In this document: in pieces, positions 32,913-43,169 of the stretch | Position numbering within the stretch: position 1 is the stretch's first letter | Layout: each line of letters begins with the position of its first letter | Source of the DNA: Eublepharis macularius | Taxonomy: Eukaryota > Chordata > Lepidosauria > Squamata > Eublepharidae | Direction of reading: 5' to 3' | Length of the DNA: 64,000 nt | Assembly: GCF_028583425.1 (NCBI RefSeq) | Contig: NC_072791.1 | Location: 29,519,368 to 29,583,367, forward strand | The notes under the pieces: model-generated | Databases searched by the model: none | The model's input: the letters and a program-made list of their open reading frames with translations, nothing else | What the model was told of the DNA's origin: nothing | Program-made: the position numbers and the translations under genes

Positions 32913-33727
32913 CAGAGGTGGGCACAGACCAGGAAAACGCCACGGATCGCCGTGGTCCATTGATTTTCATCATGGACCATGAACTTTTTACAGCCCAGCC
33001 CATTCACAGACTGGTACGTCGGTTCGTGGTCAGTCACTTCCAGGGGCTCTAGGACCACCCCCTTGGCACTCAGAGATGCCAGGCTCTCCTCCAGCCACTC
33101 TCCAAGTTTGGCCAAGATTGCTTTTCATAGGTCCGAGTTACAGACCCCCAAAGCAGCCACCCCCAGGAAACTTCCAGTAGATGCTAGGAGTCACAAATGC
33201 CAATTGACTTGCATTGGCTTGCAGCACCAAAAAGTTGCAATGAAGCAAAATCAAACAGAAAAGGGTGGGAGAAGTACCCCCTCACTCACCACACAGACAC
33301 CTTCCCTGCCGTTGCCAAGGGAATTAATTCTTCTTCGTTGCTGGCATAGAGCAGAATGGGAGCTTTCTGGTTAGCAGGCAGAGGTACCTAGCAAGGTTTT
33401 GAGTTCTAAGATTGGTGTTCCTATGGCTGCAGAATGTCCACCCTTCCATTTCCTAGGGAATTAATTCTTCCTCTTTGATCTCATAGAGCAGAATGGGAGC
33501 TCTCTAGCAGAGCTGCCTATCAAGTTTTTAAGGGTTGCAAAAGGCCTGCTGTTGTCTCTTCCATTGCCTAGGGAATTGATAGATCGGAGCCAGGATGTCT
33601 GGACTCCCGGACCATGGACCAAAGTTCGTGGGAAAAGGTGAGTCCCACGAATCGTGTGTTTGCGAACCACAAACCAGGCCAGACCGTGTCAAATTTAGGT
33701 CCGTTTTTGGGACCGTGCCCACATCTA
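32913..33727. mobile_element. Non-autonomous hAT element
   Basis: 815 bp, ends CAGAGGTGGGCACAGACC and GGACCGTGCCCACATCTA. Flanked by a perfect 8-bp duplication GTCAGGAG (32905-32912 and 33728-33735). Subterminal GGACCATGAA / GGACCATGGACC words recur near both ends. No transposase frame. Confidence 0.87.
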
Positions 33728-33771
33728 GTCAGGAGGGATAATACAACCCTCTGCACACTGCTTTTAATACT

Positions 33772-34034
33772 ACTAACAACAACAACAACAACATTTGATT
33801 TATATACTGCCCTTCAGGACAACTTAACACCCGCTCAGAGCGGTTTACAAAGTATGTTATTGTTATCCCCACAACAATCACTCTGTAAGGTGGGTGGGAC
33901 TGAGAGAGCTCCGGAGAGCTGTGAGTGACTGACCCAAAGTCACCCAGCTGGCTTCAAGTGGAGGAGTGGGGAATCAAACCTGGTTCTCCAGATTTGAGTC
34001 CTGCTGCTCTTAACCACAACATCAAACACTCTCC
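33772..34034 (-). mobile_element. Sauria-type SINE, full length
   Basis: Reversed: (AAC)n tail, ATTTGATTTATATACTGCCC, CTTCAGGACAACTTAACACC, GAGCGGTTTACAAAGTATG, a TGGCTTCAAGTGGAGGAGTG block, GAATCAAACCTGGTTCTCC (B box) and TCTTAACCACAACATCAAAC (A-box side). Confidence 0.88.
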
Positions 34035-34048
34035 TGGGGACATCAGGA

Positions 34049-34486
34049 CTGAGAGCCTTGCTACAAGTGACATTTTACACGTGAAAGATAAAGGATCATT
34101 TTCGCAAGTCTTTCTGGGAACTGAAGTTCCTCTCCCCCACCCCTTTTCCTTTTGTTCCTTCCCCTCGCTGCCTGAAGAGACAGAGAAAGCCTGCGGCAAC
34201 AGCAACTTTTGCAAATCGCTCCTCCAGTCACAAGCCTGCTCTCAATGATCTTTGGGGCAGGCAGCTGCAACTTTCTCAGCTTTTTCCGGAGCATTTCCCC
34301 CCGCCCCCCAGCAAGACGATTTGCAAAAGCTGATGTTGCCGTAGGCTCTCTCTGTCTCTTCAGGCAGCGAGGGGAAGGAACAGAAGGAAAAGGGGTGGGG
34401 GAGAGGAACTTCAGTTCCCAGAAAGACTTGCGAAAATGATCCTTTATCCTTCACGTGTAAAACGTCACTTGTAGCAAGGCTCTCAG
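34049..34486. mobile_element. Large fold-back element
   Basis: 438 bp. The 23-bp ends CTGAGAGCCTTGCTACAAG(TGAC) are perfect inverses, and the inverted match continues for about 165 bp per arm (through TTTCTGGGAACTGAAGTTCC) around an about 100-bp centre. No clear target duplication, so the superfamily is open. Confidence 0.75.
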
Positions 34487-34499
34487 GTAAACCATCCTC

Positions 34500-35480
34500 C
34501 ACTCAGTTTCAGTATTTGAAAAAGGCTTCCAAGTTATGCTATTAGAATTATAAAGGGGAAAAAACATGTCCTTTAAAAGCAGGTCTTTTCTCATTTAAAC
34601 TGCTAAAGACAGAACTGGGAAGCCCGTTGTTAAACAGCAAAACCAAGCGGAAGTTAACCCCCTCCAATACCTGCAAGGTCCGACTCCTGAGGTAAACTGA
34701 GCCAGTAATTTGCCTGTTACAAATTCACTGAAATGCACCATTTTGCCTCATCTGTTCGAACCCTAAATCTCTGTTGAGATCTTTCCTGTCATAATCCTGT
34801 AGTGTGATTTTTTTAAAAAAAATCCTACAATATACAAACACATTATTAAGAAGCTAAAAGATTGTTGCAGCACACTACATGGCTGGTTCACTCTGGATCA
34901 AACTGACACAGTAAAGTTAATAATACCTTGACAAATGAGAGTTAGAGAGACTAAGCCCTTGCCAGGCCCCTCAGCTCTAGCAGTGCCACAAATTCACAAC
35001 TGTAATAGCTGACAGGGGGTGGGGAGAGATAAGTTGCTCTGAGGAGCCGATCACACATTTGGTCTGAATTCACTCCTGCTCTTATTTATTATAATGATAA
35101 CCAGAGGGTGCTTCCAGTTTATGAGGTAATAATGGCATATGAGGCTAAATAAACAGGCTGAGAGAGAAGGAGATGATTAGTCAAGGTACAGGCTGACAAG
35201 AGGAGCCCTTAAGACCAATGGCTGGACTAACGTGGCTAATTATTAAATAGAATGGAAACAAAAAACTGAGTTTCAGGTTACTGGAGCTGTCAGATGCACG
35301 TATATAAAGCTGAACATTCATGAGGGATGCCACTTAAATATAGTGGGGTAGGGGGTGATGACAGCCCCTACATTTCATCCAAATGTGATCAGACTTCAAT
35401 AATGTTTTTGTTTCTGTCCCAGGGCCAAACTGCATGCTGCATGAGAAGTAAATGATCAATAGCCCAATAATTTATTTAAC
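34500..35480. other. No gene seen
   Basis: About 35060-35260 is free of recognisable repeats and has homeodomain-like TAAT words, but conservation cannot be judged here. Confidence 0.3.
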
Positions 35481-35487
35481 ATTAAAT

Positions 35488-35712
35488 AAATTAGAGAGCC
35501 ATTGTTGTCCAGTGATTAGAGTGTCAGACTAGGATCTTGGAGACCCAGGTTCGAATCCCTACTTTGCTATGGAAACTTGCTGGGTAACCTTGGGACAGTC
35601 ACACATTCTCAGTCTAAGCTACCTCACAGGGTTGTTTTGATGATAAAATGGAGAAGAGGAGAATAATGTAAGTTGCAGAGTATTTATGAAGTGAATAAAT
35701 TTAATAATTATC
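35488..35712 (+). mobile_element. tRNA-derived SINE, nearly complete
   Basis: A box TCCAGTGATTAGAGTG, B box GGTTCGAATCC, TTGCTGGGTAACCTTGGGAC, ACCTCACAGGGTTGTTTTGATGATAAAATGGAG, ending TATTTATGAAGTGAATAAAT. Confidence 0.85.
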
Positions 35713-35714
35713 AC

Positions 35715-36880
35715 TAGGGTGAGGAAGGGAGGATTTTGGAGACGATATGTTTTATTTTAAAATCATTTCACTTTCACAAGAGAACTTCATTCAACAGCAA
35801 CATGACAATACTAAGTACATACCTGTAAAAGTTGAAATTATTGTGAAGAAAAATGTGTACATTGAAAGACTGAGCGTATTATCTAAATGTAGATATATCA
35901 TTACCTGTTGTAAAAGACAGTAACTTTTCCAGATAATTGCCTTTGTAAGGAATGTACCTGCTGTGTGGAGTCAATACATTGTCTTTCCAGCAGTAAAGGG
36001 GAACTGGTATTAGCAGATCTTCGCATCAATCCCTCTAATGGAGGGTAAAGAACCTTTTTGCTGATAGCAGTGTGGAGTATGGGAGCAAGTTGCAAAGGGC
36101 TTCTTTAGAATATACAAGACTAAAATGCAAAACAAAACAAGCTTTTTATCTATATCCATAGCAAATATTACTTATAAATGTCTCTTATAGTGCCTGCCTA
36201 TTTCCTGATACACACTTGTTTCTTCCCCATAGCATGTTATCCACAAAGCAAAGGGCTAGTCCAAGTGTTCTGTCACCTCAGTGGAGACAGAAGTGCTTCT
36301 GAAGAGCTCAGGAGGAGGCATCACCTTCATGTCTGTAAGAAGCATCCATTTGGAAACAGCTGCCTTCATCATAGGAGGATGCTTAGCCTGGGATCTCTTA
36401 AAATTTTGTTCAAACTGCCAACATTTTGTGAACGGACCCAGAACTTTTGGCAGCCATTGTGTGATTGGTCCCATCACTACCCCACAGGCAAGCATTTTGT
36501 TGTGGCACTCACTATTTGTTCTCAAAATTCCAAAAGTATACACAAGTTCAACATGGTTAGGAACCCTGACCTATAGCCAGGTTATATACTCAGAACAATT
36601 GTAGAGAGGGGCTGCGTAGGGATCCTATTCTCCAGTGGGGGCTGGGGACCCACCTCTGCTCAGACCAGTGGGGGGGGGAACAGTGTCATGTGCGTCACAT
36701 TTGGTTTTTACTAGAAGTGACATAGGATAGCTCTAGGAATTGCCAGAAACATTATGGTTAGAGTTTCCAGTGATTCTTAGAGCTATTTATGTCACTTTTT
36801 CCCAGAAGTGACATTATATTGCCACCAGCATTATGCCCCCACCTCATATCACCACACATAGCTCTCCCTCCAATTGCCAG
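35715..36880. other. No gene seen
   Basis: Open frames at 36178-36600 have no recognisable domain and overlap each other on both strands. Confidence 0.3.
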
Positions 36881-36884
36881 GCAC

Positions 36885-37085
36885 TGCCCAGCAAACCTAG
36901 GACTGTGGCTTGTTGGTACAGAATCTGATTTGTATGCACATATTCCAGGTTCAGTCCCCAGCATCTTCAGTTAAAACTGTTGGGTAGTTGGGCAGTAGGA
37001 AAGACCTCTTCCTGAGATCCTGGAGAGAGTAGACAATGCTGACCTTGAGAGACCAATGGTCTGATTCACTACAAGACTTCTCCAG
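36885..37085 (+). mobile_element. tRNA-derived SINE (second family)
   Basis: GGTTCAGTCCCCAGCATCTTCAG (B box), GTAGGAAAGACCTCTTCCTGAG, GACCAATGGTCTGATTCACTACAAG. Confidence 0.7.
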
Positions 37086-37089
37086 GAAA

Positions 37090-38215
37090 ATTTGTACTGA
37101 GGATTTAACTAGATGCAAGACTGGAAGGTCTGTGAATGGATCTCATGCATTTTTCTAACAGTAAATAGTAGGGGGGAGAATTCAAAGTGTGTCACAGTAA
37201 GGGAGAGGGTTTAACCCTGTCCCTTCACCCTATGCTGTTTGCCAACCTCAACCTGCACCCTGGAGCTAGTTGGTATTTGCCCTGCAGAGGAATCACACAA
37301 GGCACCACCTAATCCACAGACCTGCAAAGAAAACACTCTTTCATTCCATTATACATTTCCTGTCATAAGCTGCATAGACTTCAGAGACTAATCTCCTAAA
37401 TGCTGAATAGAAGAGTGATATCTCAGGGGAATGACTTTCATTAAAATTTCACCAAGAACCAGTTTGTTCTTGATCAAACTTCTGGTGTTGATGAAACATT
37501 GCTTTGAAAAAGACATGCTTGCTTTAAGTAGGGTGAAAAATCTTATGTCATCTGTCAAATAATCTCCCATTAGGCTTATGGCTGTCATCAGGGTCATGCG
37601 ATGTTCTTGGATTCAACTTTTTTGGCTTAGTTTTAGATGTAGGATGTCAAACAATAGTGGGCTAGATCAAAAGTTTTCATTCCAATAACAGCGGAGCCTT
37701 CCTCCATTGCAACCATCTTTCTTCCCATGGAAGGAAACTGCCTTCAGCAAAAAGGCATTCTCCACTAATGGAAGGCTCCTTGCATTGGAGGAAAGCTCCA
37801 CCATTAACTGAATGAAAACTCTGATAGAAATCCAAAAGTGCCAACCAATGTGTGTGGCTGCTATTAAGTTAAGTGACCATATTGGAATGAGCACAGTTGG
37901 TTGCTGAAAACTTCTAAACCAAGCAGAAGATGCTTTGTCAATGGCCTTTGATGCCCAAAATGTTCCTTTAATGCCCTGAAGATAAACAGAATGCTCAAGT
38001 GGAAGCTGGGAAAATGGGTGAGAGTTGCTATATGACAAACGAAAGAGAGGGCTGGATTTAGTTATTGTTGTTGGCTGGAAGAATGGGCTTCAGATATTCC
38101 AAGTGAATTTTCTTCACTTTCAGAAGAACTTAAACTACTTTAATATAGTGCTGTTTATCAGAGTGCCTGTCTGTTCCTCCCCTGTCCTCAACATGTGCAT
38201 CTGTAAGTCAGTGAG
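37090..38215. other. No gene seen
   Basis: 37675-37810 has purine/pyrimidine word pairs (GGAGCCTTCCTCC, GGAAGGCTCC) hinting at an old inverted repeat. Confidence 0.3.
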
Positions 38216-38221
38216 ATTCAG

Positions 38222-38385
38222 ATTCAGCAGCACCTTGAAGACCAAGATTTCCAGCTTGTGAGTTTTCGAAAGTCAGACCTCTCTTCAGATATCTGAAGAA
38301 GGGAGCTTTGACTCTCAAAAGCTCATAACCTGGAAATCTAGTTGGTCTTTACGGACTCAAATCTTGCTCTTTTAGTGCAGATCCA
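38222..38385. mobile_element. Head-to-head pair of Penelope-like tails
   Basis: Two copies of the GGUAU-type tail meet at a perfect 16-bp palindrome CTTCAGATATCTGAAG (38283-38298). Each side carries CUGAAGA, a stem II (GGGAG/CUCUC on plus, GAGG/CUUUC on minus), a GAAA or AAAA box, and runs out to an AAGGTGCTACTGGACTC-like end. Outer ends: GATTCAGATTCAGCAGCACC and GGACTCAAATCTTGCTC. Confidence 0.75.
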
Positions 38386-38814
38386 CATAGTTATCCACCT
38401 GAAACTTTAAGTATGCAGATATAACAAAAAAATCTCCAGAGCTCTTTTCATAAGGAAATAGACTCTATAGGACTTCTTCTGGAGCTTCCTACAGCTTGGA
38501 GGTGTGGGACATCATATAAGTATGAAACAATATCTAATTCTGAACAAAGTCCCACAGTGCAGATCAAAAAAAAGTCTACACAATGGGACTATGCACAGAT
38601 ATGGGAATTTTCAATAAACCTTGGGGAACTCCCAGATTTACAGAAAAATGCAACAACTAAAACAAAGTGAGTTAATTTTACTTAAATTGAATTACTTAAA
38701 GGGAAAAAAACCATTCTCATTCACCATTTTGAGGTTTGCTTAGCAACCTCATAAACAGTCTTGATAGGGCCCCAGCCAGCATTGTTGGGAGAAGTGGAAT
38801 TAAGGAGCACCAAT

Positions 38815-39065
38815 GGGAGAAGAGCATGGGGGGAGGGGTGAAACAGAGGCAGCAGAAGAAATGGTGAAGGAAAGAAGGAGATGGAGGAGCAAGCAATAGA
38901 GAGGAAGAGAGATGGAAAAGAAAGGGGGTGGGTCATGCAGGCAACCATGCAGGAGGAAAATGGTGACAGAGGCAGCAAAAGGAGAAGAAGGCAGCAGTGG
39001 AGGGGACAGGGGGAGGCAAAAATGGTGGGAGAGGCAGGAGAAGGAAGCAGGGACAACCAGGGGTG
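38815..39065 (+). repeat. Purine-rich low-complexity tract
   Basis: Long G/A-biased stretch (GGAGGAG, GAGAGG, GGCAGC words). Open frames in it reflect composition. Confidence 0.7.
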
Positions 39066-39198
39066 GGATTTCCCCTTCCATGCAAATTCCTCATGGGTAC
39101 CTGCTTGTCAATACTTAATAATAAGCAACAACTTCTAACGGTGCTGAGAAAGCATCAAGAAGTGTTCATGTCACAGATGAAATAATTCCTTAGATTAA

Positions 39199-39807
39199 TC
39201 CTCCCAAGGAAACGGGTTATTTTGATCCAAAAGTCATTGGAAAAAAATTGGTTTACCCATTTAAAACTTTCTACAGATACCAATCTCCTGTTATGTTTTC
39301 TCCTCAATGAACTCCAACGCCCTGAAGTCCCTCTCTTCCTTCCATGGTTCTTTTCTTTTTTAAGTTTGAGGCTCATCAGAAGTGTAAAGGGGGTCATTCT
39401 GGCCCCCACTAGACTTAGCTTGACTTGACTTTAACTGTTATAAGACTGAAACTGCCACCATGAAGTTACACATGGTTATACTGTTTCAGTATAACAGTTA
39501 AAATAATTGTTTTCTTCAAAATAAACTGTTTTGTGCATTAAAAGTGGCAAGAGGGATCAATTTTATCCCATTTACATTTACGTGAGGATTTGATGTTTTC
39601 AATTAGGGGTATTTTTGCCGCCAATTCTAGATTTTACACTTTTTTGTCCTGCATCGCTGAAAAAAGATTTTCTTGAGGCTTGATTTTTTTCTTAATAGCG
39701 AATGCCATGATTGAGAGAACTATCTGATTTCCATTTTTGGAGTTGTAAGTTGGGGTCATTTTGACCCCAATTCCAAAATCATGTAATCTTTTTTTTCCTT
39801 GGGAGGA
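39199..39807. mobile_element. Non-autonomous TTAA-type DNA transposon (piggyBac- or Kolobok-like)
   Basis: 609 bp with perfect 14-bp inverted ends TCCTCCCAAGGAAA / TTTCCTTGGGAGGA, flanked on both sides by TTAA (39195-39198 and 39808-39811). Near the right end is GGGGTCATTTTGACCCC, and GGGGGTCATTCTGGCCCCC lies near 39390. No transposase. Confidence 0.85.
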
Positions 39808-39811
39808 TTAA

Positions 39812-41110
39812 AGGAAAACTTTGTCAAAATAAAATTGTTCAATTGTTCAGCAGCAATATGTGTGGATCCAAGCCCCCCACCCCACCCTCCAACTTCAGAC
39901 ACTGAACACAGCCACGCTGACAGTCAAGCAAGAGAGAGGCTTGACCCTTTTGAATTTCGAGCTGAGAGCTCTGCCTTCACCAAGGCCCTGGATCTCCACT
40001 CCCCTGGGCTCATCTTTGGGGTGCACTAACGGTTCAGTCAGTAAATCCAGACATTGCTTAAATAAAATATATTTTATTAACTTTTTAAGAATGTTTGGAA
40101 AAGCATTATGCACTCAACAAGAAATCAGACAATTGGTATAAAAAACAAATAATCTAACTGATGCTAACTAAACTTCTATCTATCTAAAACTTTTAAGATC
40201 TGACTAACTTAAGCTTCGCTGATTGACATCCAAAAGATGTTCATCTTACTCATCTTACTCCTCTGGTACCATGTAGGCCCTCTCCATGCTGAATTTACAC
40301 AGCATAAAGGCTCACTAAGGTGAAGAAGAAAGTGGGTAGGGCACAAAGCATACTGTAAGGTCAACTTGTCTAGGCCTCAGTGGGTCACCAGGCAACTCAG
40401 GAGCCAATCAGGGTTGGGCAACTAATTGGCATTACTGTAATGAGAACATACAGGGAAGATCAGTTAAAGAACTTCTCTGAGAGACTGGTCTTCAAGGCCA
40501 TTCACTTGGGACTAAGAGAGTGCTTGTGTGTGTTGTTAATTAACAGAGACTGGGTGTCTCAGCTAGGTCTGGGCCTGTCAGCACTTAGAACACTGAACCA
40601 AACTGAACCAATGGTCAGCCATTTTAGCGGGAATCCTACATTTCAGGCTCACTTTCCACACACAGTTTTTCAAGATGACAAGAGCACAACAAATTACACT
40701 AGACAAACAGGGGCTCCACAAGGACTTTCAAGGGGCATCTCATTTCCCCTGTCCTACTATTTCCTTTTTCTCGTCCCTGCATCCCCAGCTAACCTCCTCC
40801 TTTTTCCTTCTGCCCATCCTACCTACCAAATAACCTAACTTTATCTGCTCCTTTGTATTTAGCTTTTCTGCCTTCTCTCCCCTGGCAGCCATTCCCTGGG
40901 GAAACTCTGCGTGGTGCCTGCTGCCATGCCAGGACCAGTTGTGTGGTAGGGACCCCAACAAGCACTTGCAGGGCTTACCTCACTTTCCCTGGAATCTCTC
41001 CTCCCACACGATTCCCCCTTTTCCTTCTCCTGGCAGCCTCCATATCCTCATCTTTCCCTTGTTCCTTTTCTCCTCCCTGCCCAGCAATGAACCAACCTCT
41101 TATTTGCTTC
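39812..41110. other. No gene seen; pyrimidine-rich part
   Basis: 40740-41110 is rich in CTTCC/TTTCC words, partly mirrored as purine-rich sequence at 41340-41450. 39850-40350 has no assignable family. Confidence 0.3.
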
Positions 41111-41114
41111 CCAT

Positions 41115-41290
41115 CTTCAACTCTATTTATTTATTTACTTCATTTATACCCTGCCTTTCTCCCCAGTAGAGACCCAAATCAGCTTACATCATTTTCCTTG
41201 CCTCTGTTTTATCCTCACAACAACCCCTTGATGCACTACACTACATTGGCTTTTGTGGGTTAGTGGTAGTTGAATCTAGTAAGCAGCCAG
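41115..41290 (-). mobile_element. tRNA-SINE 3' half
   Basis: Reversed: ATTTATTTATTTACTTCATTTATACCCTGCCTTTCTCCCC, AGCTTACATCATTTTCCTTGCC, TTATCCTCACAACAACCCC. Confidence 0.75.
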
Positions 41291-41639
41291 GCCTGGGTGA
41301 GTTATGCAAGTCACATGGCATCATGGGTAGATAAAAGTTAGGTTGGTTGGTAAGTGGGATGGAGAGAAGGAAGGAGGGGAAGGTAAGGATATGGGCACTG
41401 CCAGGAGGAGGGAAAGAGAAAATAGTATGGGAAGGTGATACAGGGGGATATGAGGTATACGTCCTTGTGGGTTCCCCAGCATGCATATGGGTCTGGTGGA
41501 GAGCACTCTGCAACTTGGCTATGTTGGACCACAGGAGCTTTCAGGAAAGTGAAAGAGGTAATAGTGGAGCAAGGGGGAATGTGATGACCTCTGGAGGTCC
41601 TTGTGGCTCCCCTCCTGTTTCATAATAATTCTTAGTAAT

Positions 41640-41880
41640 TTTTACTTAAATTTCCAGTAATAATGCTTAATGCTTCCAACCTGCAAAACTGTTCCCATAC
41701 AGAATCTTGCTGTAATCCTAATGACAACCTTATAAAGTAGATCAGTATCAACATCCCCCTCATGGCAGATAAGGATGGGGGCTGAGAGTGAAAGGCCTGA
41801 GGGGCTGAGGAGGTTGGAACAAAGGTAAGATTAGAACTAGAAACTACCCTGATCACAATTCAGTCTCTTACAGTGCAATC
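41640..41880 (-). mobile_element. Possible MIR-like SINE
   Basis: Reversed words AATGACAACCTTATAAAGTAG and CATCCCCCTCATGGCAGATAAGGA resemble the MIR core and 3' region. Old and diverged. Confidence 0.35.
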
Positions 41881-41884
41881 TATT

Positions 41885-42950
41885 GAATTAACTGCACTTA
41901 GAAGGCTGTATCATTAGACACTGTGCTAGCCCACCTCTCTATTACTTTCCCTGTTGTAATAGCAGACCCCAATTGCAAGCATTGCTATCCATTCTACGGC
42001 TAATTAAGGATATCCTGTGTATTAATTGCAATTATGAGCAAATAGTGTTGGGGAATAGCTCAGTATTCTACCATGACACTCGGCAAATATCACAGCAGCC
42101 AGGGAGGATTTTTAACAGTTGAGCAATTTCAACCTAACCCACACCAGAATATTAGCATCTTGGACCTAGGCTACAGTAGGTTTAAATCAAATTAAAACTT
42201 TGCTCTGGGGTATGATTACACCTCTTAGTCTTTTCGAGCTGCCTTATTATTAGTGTCTTCACTGGGGAAAAGAGAACATTTATGTATCTCAGTGCCTGGA
42301 TTTTAAAAAAAAAAAGCTCCAATAATAAGAGGCAGCTTCATTTGCATCAGAGGATGGCCTTTCATCATGGATTTGCTGCCCTCCAGAAATCTTTCAGGTT
42401 AGAACTATTGTGTTTTTTAAAGTGGATTTTCCATCCTTTTCGTCTACTGCTAACGTAATTGGGAAGGGAGGGTGGGTGTAGAATAATTCTAAAAGCCTGA
42501 ATAAGAACATGTTGAACAAGCACATCGCTATATTTTTTTTTAAACCAAAGATAAGGTTCTTTGTGCCTCCCCAATTACAACAGCATTGTTTGGAAATGTG
42601 GAAGAAAATTTAAATCCTCCCGGAGGGTAATGGATGATAACCTACCTGTAGGGAATGATAAATCTCAAAATTGTAGCCATCTAGTGGTGGGAAATGGGCA
42701 CTGCTCACAGAATAGACAGCATGGACACTTAATCCAAATAGCACAGGCTATTTACATATTTAGCTGCAGGGATTTTAGAAAGGTCCGGCCATGATAATAA
42801 ATTGGTAAGTCTGGGATTATACTTGTGCCTCTGCCAAAACTATCAGAGGGAAAAATTGCAAATAATAGTGGAACCACTCACCTAACTTGAAAAGGTACCA
42901 GGAATATAGGTACACAGTTCTCAAGACAAAAGTTTCCTACAAGTTTGTGG
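41885..42950. other. No gene seen
   Basis: AT-rich, apparently single-copy sequence without a supported frame. Confidence 0.3.
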
Positions 42951-42952
42951 TT

Positions 42953-43165
42953 GGAAAGTGCTGTAAAGTCAAAGCCAATTTATGGCAACTCTGTAGGGTT
43001 TTCAAGGCAAAACATGTTCAATGGTGATTTGCCATTGCTTGCTTCTGCATAGCTACCCTGAGACTTTCTTGGTGGTCTCCCATCCAAATACTAACCAAGG
43101 CCAACCCTGCTTAGTTTCCAATGCATAATGAGATCAGGGTGGCCTGGCAGGTCAGGATAGCAATA
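42953..43165 (-). mobile_element. 5S-rRNA-derived SINE, second copy
   Basis: Reversed 5S promoter words: CTGATCTCATTATGCATTGG, AACTAAGCAGGGTTGGCC, TTGGATGGGAGACCACCAAG. Confidence 0.78.
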
Positions 43166-43169
43166 TTGT

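Noticed and set aside
36178-36604. Overlapping frames of about 100-130 codons on both strands
   Set aside because: No domain, no splice context and similar length on both strands; most likely chance.
39850-40350. Possible worn LTR-like sequence
   Set aside because: An AATAAA and a promoter-like AT stretch are present, but no paired ends, primer site or coding remnants were seen.
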